NCBI GenBank assembly: GCA_030710605.1
Contig: CP092880.1
Coordinates: forward strand, 7,187,619 to 7,251,618
Reading direction: 5' to 3'
Source: Cordylochernes scorpioides
Taxonomy: Eukaryota; Arthropoda; Arachnida; Pseudoscorpiones; Chernetidae
DNA: 64,000 nt
Made by a program: the position numbers and the translations under genes. Position 1 is the stretch's first letter; the number at the start of each line of letters is the position of its first letter. Positions 30,468 through 41,589 of the stretch are shown here, in pieces. The notes under the pieces are model-generated. The model worked only from the letters and a program-made list of their open reading frames with translations. It was not told the DNA's origin and ran no database searches.

Positions 30468-30954
30468 AACACCCTGTTGACACTAATAATTCACCAACAC
30501 CCGATTTATAACTGACACACCTTTATTAAACTTTCACATCCTTATATACAGAATTATATTTACAAAATATGTAAATCTTCTGAATGAATAAGCTAAAAAA
30601 AAAAAAGAGAAATTTACATAACCAGCGTCTCCAAGATTTTTAAAAAGAAATTTATCCCTGGAATATGAAAAAATAGTACAAATGTGACATTGTACTGGGA
30701 TGAAGTTCATAGATTAAGAAAAAGGCATTCAGCAAAATATTGTCGCAATTAAATGAATAGAGGTACACAGAGCTATTTCAGCAGGTTTTATTATTAAATT
30801 AAGGCTCGAAAATTGAGTGAGATCTTTCTCACCTTTTATCTAAAGAAAAAAAAAGGAAATATATACAGTTACAGAATTTACATAACATCGAACTATTAAA
30901 ATATTTACATATTTAATAATTAAACAATTACTTTGATTTCACTCTAAACAAATT

Positions 30955-31985
30955 TCGCGACAATATAACAATGATTGAAAAGGAGTGTCTTATACGAACT
31001 TTATTAGAAAGCATGTGTCTTTCTACAGGCTTTACAAGGACAAAGCAGCAAGCTTTCCGTTTTGTCATTGTAAATGCCTGTAGAAGGATTCATGCGTCCT
31101 AAAGCTTTCTAATAAAGATCGTATAAGACAATACTCTTCAATCATCAAGGAAGCATGGGTCTTTCTACAAGCTTTGCAATGACAAAGCAGCAAACTTTCC
31201 GTTTTGTCATTGTAGAAGCCTGTAGAAGGACGTCCTAAAGCTTTCTAATAAAGTTTGTATAAGATACTCCTCTTCAATCATCAAGGACGCATGGGTCTTT
31301 CTACAAGCTTTGCAATGACAAAGCAGCAAGCTTTCCGTTTTGTCATTGTAAATGCCTGTAGAAGGATTCATGCGTCCTAAAGCTTTCTAATAAAGTTCGT
31401 ATAAGACAATACTCTTCAATCATCAAGGAAGCATGGGTCTTTCTACAAGCTTTGCAATGACAAAGCAGCAAACTTTCCGTTTTGTCATTGTAGAAGCCTG
31501 TAGAAGGACGTCCTAAAGCTTTCTAATAAAGTTTGTATAAGATACTCCTCTTCAATCATCAAGGACGCATGGGTCTTTCTACAAGCTTTGCAATGACAAA
31601 GCAGCAAGCTTTCCGTTTAGTCATTGTAAAAGCCTGTAGAAGGACACATACGTCCTAAAGCTTTCTAATGAAGTTTGTATAAAACACTCATCTTCAATCA
31701 TCAAGGACGCATGGGTCTTTCTACAGGCTTTACAATGACAAAGTAGCAAACTTTCTGCTTTGTCATTGTAGAAGCCAGTAGAAGGACGTCCTAAAGCTTT
31801 CTAATAAAGTTCAGATAAGACACTCCTCTTCAATCATCAAGGACGCATGGGTCTTTCTACAAGCTTTACAATGACAAAGCAGCTAGCTTTCCGTTTTGTC
31901 ATTGTAGAAGCATGTAGAAGGACGTCCTAAAGCTTTCTAATAAAGTTCGTATAAGACCCTCTTCTTCAATCATCGTTATATTTTG
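30955..31985. mobile_element. Terminal-inverted-repeat element filled with hairpin units
   Basis: The two ends are inverted (AATATAACAATGATTGAA against TTCAATCATCGTTATATTT, continuing through GCTTTCTAATAAAGTTCG). Inside are seven tandem units, with ATCATCAAGGAMGCATGGG starts at 31141, 31277, 31419, 31555, 31697 and 31833. Spacing therefore alternates 136, 142, 136, 142, 136. Each unit can form a long hairpin: GGTCTTTCTACA...CTTT..AATGACAAAGC against GTTTTGTCATTGTA..GCCTGTAGAAGGA. There is no ORF. It resembles Foldback-type elements. Confidence 0.8.
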
Positions 31986-32189
31986 CTATTTTTATTCGAA
32001 GAGTTTAATTTAGTCAAAAAGGCATTCCGTTGCACGATAAGTAGATTCCTTTTTCTTAATTATCTCTGAAAGTCAGATAGGTTAACCTTAATATGGATAC
32101 AATAATGTCGCGTCATACTGAACCATGGAACAACTCTATAATACTTATCATAAAGATAGAGGCTGCCTGGCCGGCATTCATATTTCTTT

Positions 32190-32331
32190 AAAAATAAAGA
32201 TACTTCGACCAGTAAATCTTACCAAATGTTTTAATTTTTGTTTGCTTCTGACGAGGACAAAAGTTTTTTTGTCGAAACGTCGAGATAATAAAAAAGATTT
32301 ACTGGCCGAAGTATCTTTATTTTCAAGAAAT
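32190..32331. mobile_element. Small fold-back with ribozyme core
   Basis: AAGATACTTCGACCAGTAAATC and its near complement GATTTACTGGCCGAAGTATC enclose a hammerhead-like core. The same sequence occurs inverted at 41410-41575. Confidence 0.65.
32245..32284 (+). ncRNA. Hammerhead ribozyme motif
   Basis: CTGACGA (32248-32254), stem II GACAAAA/TTTTGTC, GAAAC (32274-32278), self-complementary ACGT, cleavage after GTC, and a short stem I (CTT/GAG with one G-U). Confidence 0.45.
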
Positions 32332-32455
32332 CTATAATACTTTAACAGTTATTTATTACCAAGCCAAAATTACAGTAGACATCTAAAGTAACAAGACTAC
32401 TGGACTTCTAACACTGGATTGGACTCCTCAAATCTATGTCCTATTTATATATATA

Positions 32456-32970
32456 CTAGACGGGTGACCCCGGCAACGCCCGTGTTTTGGGTTTTACCCG
32501 ATTAAATGTTTTTATTCAAATATTATTCGTTACAGTTATAAATTGGCGCCGTGGATGTCACTCTTGTGAAACGTCCCGCTCCAAACTTTGTGTCTGAGAA
32601 GCGATATTTTTATAGAAAGATGATCTGGCTTTTGTTTTCTGCTCGAATGAATGTTTTTCTGTTAGAATTTTGTTCCTGCGTACAAAATAATGAACTGGTT
32701 TCACCCGTGGTCTCTGCTTTTTGGAATTTTTCCCGATATAATTTTGTATCTGATAATCAAACATGATACAGCAATATCGTCATCATCATTTTCTGACTAA
32801 AAATATATAGTTTTAATAATTGATTTATATATATTTTCAAATAGCCTATCGTCTTCCCCGTATTTTTTTACCTATGTATGGAAATTTTGGTTTGAATTAG
32901 TGAACTACTGCGAATTTGTATACCGGACATACAAACAAACATACAAACATTCATTTATATATATATATAT
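32456..32970 (-). mobile_element. Non-autonomous Helitron
   Basis: CTAG complement at 32456-32459 next to hairpin CGGCAACGCCCG. Interior GATGTCACTCTTGTGAAACG is shared with 42115, 45865 and 49656. AT-rich 5' end near 32960-32970. Confidence 0.65.
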
Positions 32971-32971
32971 A

Positions 32972-33352
32972 CTAGACGGGTGACCCGGGCTTCGCCCCGG
33001 GATCGACCCGTGTGCATATCTACCCGAGTGATATATATTTAGATAAGATTTTTAAAATAATTGTTTGTTATTAGCATTATCTATTTGTTTGCATCAGCAT
33101 AATTTAATCTAATCTTTGATAGAGGGCGCTGTTCGTGAGCTAAGTAGAATAATTTGAATATATAGTTTTAATAATTCATTTATATATTTTTTAAAATAGC
33201 CTATCGTCTTCCCCGTATTTTTTTACCTATGTATGGAAATTTTGGTTTGAATTAGTGAACTACTGCGAATTTGTATACCGGACATACATACAAACAAACA
33301 AACATACAAACATTGATTTTTATATATATAATATAAAATATAATATATATAG
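32972..33352 (-). mobile_element. Non-autonomous Helitron abutting the previous one
   Basis: CTAG at 32972-32975, hairpin CCCGGGCTTCGCCCCGGG, 5' part AACATTGATTTTTATATATA. Two Helitrons lie head to tail at one AT-rich site. Confidence 0.65.
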
Positions 33353-33361
33353 ATATATAGA

Positions 33362-33668
33362 TATTGCTTATCCCTATTACACGTGGTACAGGCCATGATA
33401 ATCATGGTGGGTAGAAGTAGGCAACTGCTTTTACTGTAAGTGTACCACATGTCTACATATGTGAAAAGCAGTTCGACTTTGCACTTACAAATGTGCCAGA
33501 GCCCTGTTTGGTTACTTGCACTCGCTGGTGGGGTTGGACTTTTGCAAGAATCGGGGGCTATTGGAGCATTTTTTTTTTTATCAGAAAAAAAGTGTCCAAT
33601 GTGGGAATCGAACCCGGGTCGTAGCGGTCGAAAACCAACGGTTTAGACAATCCTTCAACGGACCCCCC
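33362..33668 (-). mobile_element. SINE-A copy
   Basis: Tail complement GCTTATCCCTATTACACG, box B complement GGAATCGAACC near 33606, head end at CAACGGACCCCCCC. Confidence 0.7.
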
Positions 33669-33772
33669 CCCCCTGTCCAATTTATAGCACAAATAAGTTA
33701 AACCACGTAAATTTTGCTACAACAAAGAACAAATATGCAAAGACTGCTGTTGTTGCTCATTCCTCAAATCGT

Positions 33773-34279
33773 TTAAACAATCTCCATTAGGTTCCATTGT
33801 CTCAGCTTTTCTATTATAGTCCTTATGTTTTCCCAGAGATCTTTTTTGGAGGATTTTACACAATTTAATAGATGTTCAGGACTGGCTGGTTGGGAATCGT
33901 ATTTGGGCATTTCGGGAATGTTTTGATTTTCCATTAAATTTGAGCATTCTAAGATGTCCCGTAATCTTGAAATCGCCATTTGTTCTTCCCTAGTAAGGGT
34001 GTGGAAAGAAGATTCGTTAGGGATGGGGGTGTACCAGGGGTGGTTTAGGGTGGATTTCCAGAGAGAGGTTATTCCTTGTTTGTGAATAGAAGAAATTTCA
34101 GAATAGGTGAGTAGGGAGTTTTCAGGCTGGCCCTCACAGCTTTCTTTAGCCAACTGGTAATCTTGAAATCGCCGTTTGTTCTTCCCTAGTAAGAGTGTGG
34201 AAAGAAGATTCGTTAGGAATGGGGGTGTACCAGAGGTTGAGCAAATGCACAACAAATGGATTATTAACTTTATTAACAT
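33773..34279 (-). pseudogene. LINE pol C-terminus with internal duplication
   Basis: 168-codon ORF: LTREEQMAISRLRDILECSN, PKYDSQPASPEHLLNCVKSS and DLWENIRTIIEKLRQWNL correspond to the C-rich end of LINE-B/C-type pol. A section of about 190 bp is repeated, so FxTLxxE(K/E)Q-like sequence occurs twice (34150-34235 and 33965-34045). It may be an ancient distinct LINE family. Confidence 0.55.
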
Positions 34280-34364
34280 CCTATATCGCGATATCCCAAA
34301 TTCAGGGATATATCCTCAATACATTTCTATTTTTGAATTAAAGGAGTCCCAATAATGGTATTGG

Positions 34365-34480
34365 AGATAAGCACCACCACCACTCTCTGTTTTGTAAAAT
34401 AGACCAAAAAATGCATATAACGTATGCAGAAAGATTAGTTTTCTATAATCACTCATTGTAAATAATTATTGTGATTAATT
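34365..34480. repeat. Direct repeat, copy 1 (partner at 35715-35830)
   Basis: GGAGATAAGCACCACC to CATTGTAAATAATTATTG occurs twice, and in both cases a SINE-A follows. The duplicated segment therefore probably included the SINE. Confidence 0.75.
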
Positions 34481-34499
34481 ATATTAAAAGTGACTGACT

Positions 34500-34735
34500 T
34501 TTTTTTTTTGCTTATCCTTAGTACACGTGGTACAGGCATGATAATCATGGTGGATAGAAGTAGTCGACTGCTTTTACTGTAAGTGTACCACATGACTACA
34601 TATGTGAAGTTTGACTTTGCACTTACAAATATACCAGATCCCCGTTTGGTTACTTACACTCGCTGGTCAGGTAAAACTTTTGCAAGAATCGGGAGCCATT
34701 GGGGCATTTATTTATTTATTTTATCAGAAAGTCTA
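34500..34735 (-). mobile_element. SINE-A, head missing
   Basis: Tail complement TTGCTTATCCTTAGTACACG, body to GGGGCATTTATTTA. The tRNA head is lost. Confidence 0.6.
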
Positions 34736-35144
34736 CTACAGCACATAAGAGATTTGTAGATTAATACATAACAGAAGGAAATGGAATCTATGTTGAAAAA
34801 TGCCACCTGGGACCTATCAAACTCCAGGAAATAACCTAAAGAACGATACCCATTGAGCTATAGAGATGGAAAATATTGTATTTACACAATATATCATTGG
34901 TTATCATGATATCTGTCATGTCGTAGCTTTATTTCTCCATTTACCAACACGACATTACCTACACAAGATAAGGTGCAAGACGAACTTAACGTGCAGCTCA
35001 TCTCTGCACTCTAAAAATGACAACGGTATTTATATTTTCCAAAAGCATAATTAATAACTATGCAAATAGTGAAGATCCAAGAGATAAATAAGCTAATACA
35101 CAACATGTTTGACTTTCAAATTTGGAATGCGATGATGGGGAATA

Positions 35145-35654
35145 CACTCATGGGCAAAACTTTAGGAAGTAAAAAAATCTTTGATGTTCTTGATTGTCTG
35201 GTTTTTTAAAGGAGACAGAGGCAATTTTATTTACACTTGGTTATCTTATGTGTCTTCAATAAAGGTCACTGTAATATCTTTCAGAGTTATTGTCTGAATA
35301 CCGATATACATGCTAAAAGGTATAACTTACTTAAGTTTTGTCCATAAGTGTATCTTTCAGAGTTATTGTCTGAATACCGATATACATGCTAAAAGGTACA
35401 ACTTCCTTAAGTTTTATCCATAAGTGTATCTTTCAGAGTTATTGTCTGAATACCGATATACATGCTAAAAGGTATAACTTACTTAAGTTTTGTCCATAAG
35501 TGTATCTTTCAGAGTTATTGTCTCAATCCCGATATACATACTAAAAGGTACAACTTCCTTAAGTTTTGTCCATGAGTGTATCTTTCAGAGTTATTATCTC
35601 AATCCCGATATACATGCTAAAAGGTACAACTTCCTTAAGTTTTATCCATAAGTG
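35145..35654. mobile_element. Tc1-like MITE with amplified end repeats
   Basis: Ends CACTCATGGGCAAAACTTTA and TTAAGTTTTATCCATAAGTG with TA outside. From about 35270 a unit of about 80 bp (CTTTCAGAGTTATTGTCTGA ... CTAAAAGGTAYAACTT) occurs five times, each ending with a terminal-repeat-like AAGTTTTGTCCATAAGTG. No ORF. Confidence 0.75.
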
Positions 35655-35714
35655 TATGTAACTCCCTTTTTAAAATTGGAGAGGAGTGGATTTCAGGAAT
35701 TGATTTAACCATGG

Positions 35715-35830
35715 AGATAAGCACCACCATCACTCCCTGTTTTGTAAAATAGACAAAAAAATGCATATAACGTATGCAGAAAGATTAGTTTTCTATAATC
35801 ACTCATTGTAAATAATTATTGTAATTAATA
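35715..35830. repeat. Direct repeat, copy 2
   Basis: Matches 34365-34480 with few differences (GGAGATAAGCACCACCATC). Confidence 0.75.
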
Positions 35831-35904
35831 ATAATAAAAATGACTAACTCTCTTTACCTTGGAATGCTTAAGTTTTCTCTTACATTATTATTATTATTAT
35901 TATT

Positions 35905-36613
35905 ATTTTTGCTTATCCCTAGTACACGTGGTACAGGCATCATGGTGGATAGAAGTAGGCGACTGCTTTTTACTGTAACTACACCACATGTCTACATATG
36001 TGAAAATCAGTTCGACTTTTCACTTACAAATATGCCAGATCCCCGTTTGGTTACTTGCACTCGCTGGTCAGGTAAAACTTTTGCAAGAATCGGAAGCCAT
36101 TGGTGCATTTTTCTTTTATCAGAAAAAAAGTGCTCAATGCGGGAATCTACCCGGGTCGTAGCGGTCGAAAACCAACGGTTTAGACCAGGGGTGGCGAACC
36201 TTTTTATATTAGAAGGCCAATTTTCATTTTACCATCTTTGAGAAGGCCGCATCCATATATATAAAAAAATATATGTACGATTTAATTAAAGGGATTTATA
36301 TACAAAAAAAAATACATAATTTTCTTTGTAATTAAATAGTTATAGTGGTATAGTTATGTACTTCATTTTTAGCACGACACTTGAATTACTTTTAGAAATT
36401 TAAATACTTAAATTTACTATATTAAATATATTATATATGACATTTTCGTATTAGATATTTTCAATAAAATAATGAAAGTAATTGAAAACTGCGAAACAAA
36501 AATTATAATTTTGAATTTATGAAAAGGCCACATTTTGGGCAAGAAAAGGCCACACGCGGCCTTAAGGCCGCATGTTCGCCACCCCTGGTTTAGACCATCC
36601 TTCCACCGACCCT
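35905..36613 (-). mobile_element. SINE-A split by a hAT MITE
   Basis: The body lies at 35905-36185 and the head end at 36596-36613 (CATCCTTCCACCGACCC). The hAT MITE between them restores a continuous SINE when removed. Confidence 0.75.
36186..36587. mobile_element. hAT-type MITE
   Basis: Ends CAGGGGTGGCGAACCTTT and CATGTTCGCCACCCCTG. An 8-bp target duplication GTTTAGAC lies at 36178-36185 and 36588-36595. Subterminal AAGGCC repeats. 402 bp, no transposase. Confidence 0.9.
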
Positions 36614-36639
36614 CTCTAAGCACAACTGATACAGTGGAG

Positions 36640-36925
36640 TGGACCCAGGAAGAGTTCTGAACCTCAGACAGCATCAAACAACACTAACAAGATTCAGAAC
36701 AGACAATCTCAAGCAATTGAAGATAGAAAATAATAACAAAATCTACCTCACTTGCCCAAAATGTAGCTTGGCACCTGCGGCTCCAGAACACATTTTGGCT
36801 TGCATTAGATGCACTAAACAGGACCTTTGGGAGAGGCCACTGCTTATCATAAAACAGCTCGAGGAGCATGAACTCATGTAATTCATGTAATCTTTACACA
36901 AGGGGATAAGAAGCAACAACAGTAT
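36640..36925 (+). pseudogene. LINE-C ORF2 C-terminus and tail
   Basis: HQTTLTRFRTDNLKQLKIEN, CPKCSLAPAAPEHILACI and LWERPLLIIKQLEEHELM, stop at about 36880. The tail CATGTAATCTTTACACAAGG and GGATAAGAAGCAACAAC follows. Most complete LINE-C end in the window. Confidence 0.7.
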
Positions 36926-37736
36926 ATATTTATATATACTTGGGGGTATGTGCATATGTTTTACCAGGTTGGCTTTTAACTGGCTAACCTATTGAATCCA
37001 ATGATTACCTGCAATATCCCAAAAAAATCCTGTTTAAAAGTCAATTCATTGATTCATCAATACATTAATGCCTCTAAGGAAATAAGAAGTGTATTGTGGA
37101 ATCATCAGTAGTGACTTCCCCCGGCAGTTTCGCCAGCTTCCAGCCGCTATTGTATAGCTATAATCGGCTTATAGAGCCGGCTTTATAATAGGAAATTCCT
37201 GAGGTGCGCTATAGACGTGTGATGCTGTATAAGTCGATAAATCCCCAATACAAACTGGTTTGGAGATTAAACTGGTGGAACAACCTGGCTCACAACCGAT
37301 GGCAATGTTAATCCCATATATAAGTTTGTCTTAAAAGTTCGTAAAAAAAAAACATATTATAATTTGTGAAACGACATTTGAAAACTATCCCGCATGTGTT
37401 TCTTTTCAACGAAAAATCAAAATTTATTTCAAGGAGAAATGACGATTATTTCTAACCTTTAGGATGAGGTATGGAAGAGTGAATTGTGAAGAGTAATGAT
37501 AAACGGAAAATAAAAGTGTCCAGGGATGGGAATCGAATTAGGGTGAAAATGCAACTCATCCAGGTATAGGTTTCTTCTATTATTTAATTCACCAATCTCT
37601 AGCTTTCGATCATGGAAGCTCTTCTACAGGAGAAATCACTATAGGAAACCTGCGGCTTGCCAGCCTCATGCGGCTCTATGGATGTGAAGTTGCGTGTAGT
37701 ACTTCCTTAAATAAGGTTTTTATTTATACAAGTATA

Positions 37737-38006
37737 CCTATCCCCCGATTTACACGGTACTTGTTTTACACGTTTTCGCTTTTACACAGTTTTCCAAATA
37801 AGTTTTTTTTTTATCGCACTATACTAAATGCTACTGTGATTGAACACATGCGCTGTGTACACATCTCACGAGGAATCCCAAGCTTATGTGCTGACTGCAT
37901 ATTTTAACCTGTCAATGCATTTTATTTTTATTTCTGTGTACACCTATCCCCCGATTTACACGCTTTTCTCAGGAACGTATCTACCGTGTAAATCGGGGGA
38001 TAGGTG
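37737..38006. mobile_element. MITE with CACCTATC ends, second copy
   Basis: CCTATCCCCCGATTTACACG and complement, interior shared with 29407-29677 in inverted order. Confidence 0.75.
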
Positions 38007-38009
38007 TAC

Positions 38010-38490
38010 TATTTATTGTTGGCAAAATATCAAATCTCCCCTTGAAAATTAAACGATTTATAGCCCGTCAAAGGATTCTATGGCTATTTATCCCCGAGGA
38101 TATCACTGGATTTTGGGACAGCGACCCTTTAAATTGCTACTTCTGCAATGCTGTCAACCAAGACAATTTGGTACATTATCTATTCCATTGCCCATTTCTA
38201 CAGGAAAAGAGACGGGAAATTCACGAAATTTCGGGGCTAACTCACTACAATGAACAACATGTATATAAAATTTTTACTACTCTCCTGCTGGATAAAACAT
38301 TTGTTTATAAATATTTAAATTTTTTCAAAGCGATTGATAAAATGAGGGAAGAAGTGCTCAACTCCACAGACAACGGCTGATTGCTCCCCCTCCCCTCTAA
38401 ATTGCTTTTCCTCCTCACTCATGTACATATATAACCTTTTAGGGGAATCCCCTTGTAAGATAACAGTGTCTTAATAAAGGCTATTGTTGC
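38010..38490 (+). pseudogene. LINE-E ORF2 C-terminus and tail
   Basis: CYFCNAVNQDNLVHYLFHC is the C-x2-C...H...C motif, then MREEVLNSTDNG and stop at 38380. The 3' UTR ends AATAAAGGCTATTG plus TTG repeats. 112 codons remain open. 5'-truncated. Confidence 0.65.
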
Positions 38491-38606
38491 TGTTGTTGTT
38501 CATTGTTGGCAAGAAAAAAATTGATATATTTTTAAAACCTTTAAATTTGTAAATTGTAATTTTTGACTCTTCCGATTATAAAGATTGTATAGTGACTATA
38601 CTTTTT

Positions 38607-38876
38607 TTTTTTTGCTTATCCCTAGTACACGTGGTACAGGCCATGATAATCATGGTGATTAGAAGTAGGCGACTGCTTTTTACTGTAAGTGTACCACATG
38701 TCTACACATGTGAAAAGCAGTTCAACTTTGCACTTACAAATGTGCCATAGCCCCGTTTGATTACTTGCACTCGCTGGTGGGGTTGAACTTTTGCAAGAAC
38801 CGGGGGCCATTGGAGCATTTTTTTTTTATCATAAAAAAAAGTGTCCAATGCGGGAATCGAACCCGGGTGTCGTAGT
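38607..38876 (-). mobile_element. SINE-A copy
   Basis: Tail complement GCTTATCCCTAGTACACG, box B complement GGAATCGAACC near 38853. The head is cut at GTGTCGTAGTGAC. Confidence 0.65.
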
Positions 38877-39427
38877 GACTATACAATTAAAAACTTATAA
38901 GGAAACTTATTATAGGATGTATCTCTCTTAAGTACAGGGAATTAAATCCATTACAAATTGTTTTTCAATGAATTATATGGTATCAAATTTCTTCCCGTAT
39001 CTCTACCTTTCATAATACAGTCGAGTCTTCAAAGAGAGACCATAGCTTAAAAACACACACAGAGCTTTGTTAAGACCACCGGTCTTATACAGATTCACCA
39101 TAGGAAGAAAGGAAGTATAGATGGAGCTCCTATACTCCAGGCAACTCAGCACCCAACAACAGTCTCCAGGTCCGACGTATGTCCAATGGCCACACGTTCC
39201 TTCGTACATACGTCAAGGTTAGCGTACCACTGAACATCCATAGCCTAAAAACAGGGCTAAACTGGTGTCTCCTGGAGATTGTCTCCGTGGAGCTAACCCC
39301 AGTTAGTGGCTGTTGTCATCTGGGGGCTTCAACCTGGCGCGCGTCTTAGCGCCCGTGGAGAGTCAATTGATTCAATTGGGGATGATTGGTGGAAATTGGT
39401 CAGGGGGGAACGCTCTTTGGCATTATG

Positions 39428-40110
39428 GGGATTTACTTGTTGGGACTTCCTTGGAATCTTCTTGGACTTGTGTTTACATTTTGTAATCCAGCCTATGAAT
39501 TATATTACCCCAGAATTGAAGTTGGGTTGACGCCTATTACAGGACCTAAGTCAGAAATGGGGATTTACTTATAGGGATTTACTTGTTGGGACTTCCTTGG
39601 AATCTTCCTGGACTTGTGTTTATGGTTTCGAATCCAACCTATGAATGATGGGACCCCAGAACTGGAGTTGGACCGACAGCGCCTATTACAGGACCTAAGT
39701 CAGAAAGGGGATTCACTCATAAGAGTTTACTTGCTGGGACTTCCTTGGAATCTTCCTTGACTTGTGTTTATAGTTCCAAGTCCAACCTATGAACGATGTG
39801 ACCCCAGAACTGAAGTTGGGTTAACATCTATTATTATAGGACCTAAGTCATAAATGGGGGTTTACTTGCTGGGACTTCCTTGGAATCATCCTTGACTTGT
39901 GTTTATGGTTTCAAATCCAACCTATGAATGATATGATCCCAGAACTGTAGTTGGGTTGACGCCTATTGACGGCCGGGACCCAAGTTGGTCAGATTCAGAA
40001 ATGGAGATTTACTTATAGGATTTACTTGCTGGGACTTCCTTGACTTGTGCTTATGGTTTCAAATCCAACCTATGAACGATGTGACCGCAGAACTGGAGCA
40101 TTAGCAACTG
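39428..40110 (+). repeat. Tandem repeat of about 150 bp, five units
   Basis: Each unit contains TTTACTTGYTGGGACTTCC, GACTTGTGTTTA, CCAACCTATGAA and AGGACCTAAGTCAGAAA. Unit starts are near 39428, 39575, 39723, 39859 and 40018. Open frames across parts of it differ between units, so it is not called coding. Confidence 0.85.
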
Positions 40111-40149
40111 CATAGCATTAGTTAAAATAATATTCGCCTGGCAAACATT

Positions 40150-40190
40150 CACTCGGGAAGAAGCTAGGCGAAGCCGGGTCATATTTTAAA
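40150..40190 (+). mobile_element. Helitron 3' hairpin relic
   Basis: AGGCGAAGCCGGGTCATATT resembles the hairpin and end of the Helitrons here, but CTAG is missing. Confidence 0.35.
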
Positions 40191-40221
40191 AATAAGAGTT
40201 AGTTTATAATAATCATTCTAT

Positions 40222-40562
40222 ATACAGTAGAACCTCCATGAGAGGACACTCGCTCTAGAGGACACCTCTCCACAAAGGACAGTTTTCATTTGCAAAATTA
40301 CCATTTTTACTATTTAGCAACTCTCCGGTAAAAGGACACCTCTCCCTAAAGAAAACTTTGGCTCTTCAACTAGGTGTTGTCCTTTACAGAGAGGTAGTTC
40401 TACTGTAAGAGGACACCTCTCTCTAAAGGACACTTTGGCTCTGCAACTAGGTGTTGTCCTTTACAGAGAGGCAGTTCTACTGTAAGAGGATACTTCTCTT
40501 TAAAGGACACTTTGGCTCTGCAATTAGGTGTTGTCCTTTACAGAGAGGTTCTACTGTATCTA
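40222..40562. mobile_element. MITE, CAGTAGAACCTCC family, internally duplicated
   Basis: Left end ACAGTAGAACCTCCATGAG; right end GAGAGGTTCTACTGTA occurs three times (near 40400, 40475 and 40550) because a block of about 75 bp has been repeated. Confidence 0.75.
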
Positions 40563-40707
40563 CAAAATAGGCACTTTTTTGGCTATTTGTATGATATTTC
40601 AGTTAAATGCAATTTTGTCAATGTTTTTCAGTATTGTTGGGGTTAAGAAAATATTAGCAATCATCAATTTATATTCAAAAGAATATTTTCAGTAGTTTTA
40701 TTATTTA

Positions 40708-41261
40708 CTAGCGGACGTACCCGGCTTCGCCCGAGGTTTTACCCGAGTAAAGGTTTGTCTAGCGAACATTTGTTAAAACAATTCTCTAAAAACTTATTTA
40801 AAAAAAAAAGATATATTTTGATAATTTGAAACTCGTAAATTTGAATATCTCGATAAAGTGAACATTTTTTCCCGGTCCCTGTGTGCCGTGTCATCCTGAA
40901 TTTTGTCTTTCCTAATTTTCTACATTAGAAAATCAGTTTTATCTAGTGAACATTTTTTCCCGTGTCACATTGCCGTGTCATCCTGAGATAATCTTACTTT
41001 TGATAAATAATATTTAAGATAACAAACTTAGTGATAAGAAAACTTGTTATCATCGTCACAATGGGGGCGCTGCTTGCCAGTTAAATCTACAAATCTGCAA
41101 ATAACTCTAAGGATATTCAAGATATTCATGAAATTATTTTTCAAAAACCTTCCCGGTGATATACCTAATAATATCCCAAAATTTCACGGCGATTGGATGT
41201 ATGGTTTTTGAATCTATAGAGTACAGACAAACAGACAGACATTCAATTTTATATATATAGA
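40708..41261 (-). mobile_element. Non-autonomous Helitron
   Basis: CTAG complement at 40708-40711, hairpin CCGGCTTCGCCCG, 5' end TCTATATATATAAAATTG at 41261. A related plus-strand element is at 58467. Confidence 0.75.
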
Positions 41262-41409
41262 TTTCGTGAAAATGTAAAATTTATCACGGATATTAAAGAT
41301 AATGGTAGTAATGCATTGTCATTAAAATACGTCAAGGTAAATTGGAGTGGATCTTTAGCCACAAAAAAAAAAAAAACATTTAAAAAAAAATACAATTATT
41401 TACCTTTAG

Positions 41410-41575
41410 AATTATTCATAAAATTAAAGATACTTCGGCCAGTAAATCTTTTTTATTGTCTCGACGTTTCGACAAAAATCTTTTGTCCTCGTCAGGAGCG
41501 AAAAAAATTGAAACATTTGGCAAAGCGTTAAAAATTGTTCAGAACAATTTTTAACGCTTTGCCAAATGTTTTTTT
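41410..41575 (-). mobile_element. Ribozyme repeat ending in a perfect hairpin
   Basis: The minus strand repeats the element at 32190 and ends in an inverted copy of its own edge (ATTTGGCAAAGCGTTAAAAA against TTTTTAACGCTTTGCCAAAT) centred at about 41539. Confidence 0.65.
41460..41498 (-). ncRNA. Hammerhead ribozyme motif
   Basis: Minus strand: CTC, CTGACGA (41495-41489), stem II GACAAAA/TTTTTGTC, GAAAC (41470-41466), ACGT palindrome, cleavage after GTC, GAG. Stem I CTC/GAG pairs perfectly, so this copy is closer to consensus than 32245. Confidence 0.5.
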
Positions 41576-41589
41576 TTTTTTTTTCGGTC

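Noticed and set aside
31000-31980. Possible microRNA cluster in the hairpin array
   Set aside because: The hairpins belong to tandem repeats inside a transposon-like element; without small-RNA data there is no ground for calling miRNA genes.
32551-32766. 71-codon ORF recurring at 45953
   Set aside because: It lies inside non-autonomous Helitrons, and the copies at 42202 and 49748 lose the frame, so similarity is due to the element and not a protein.
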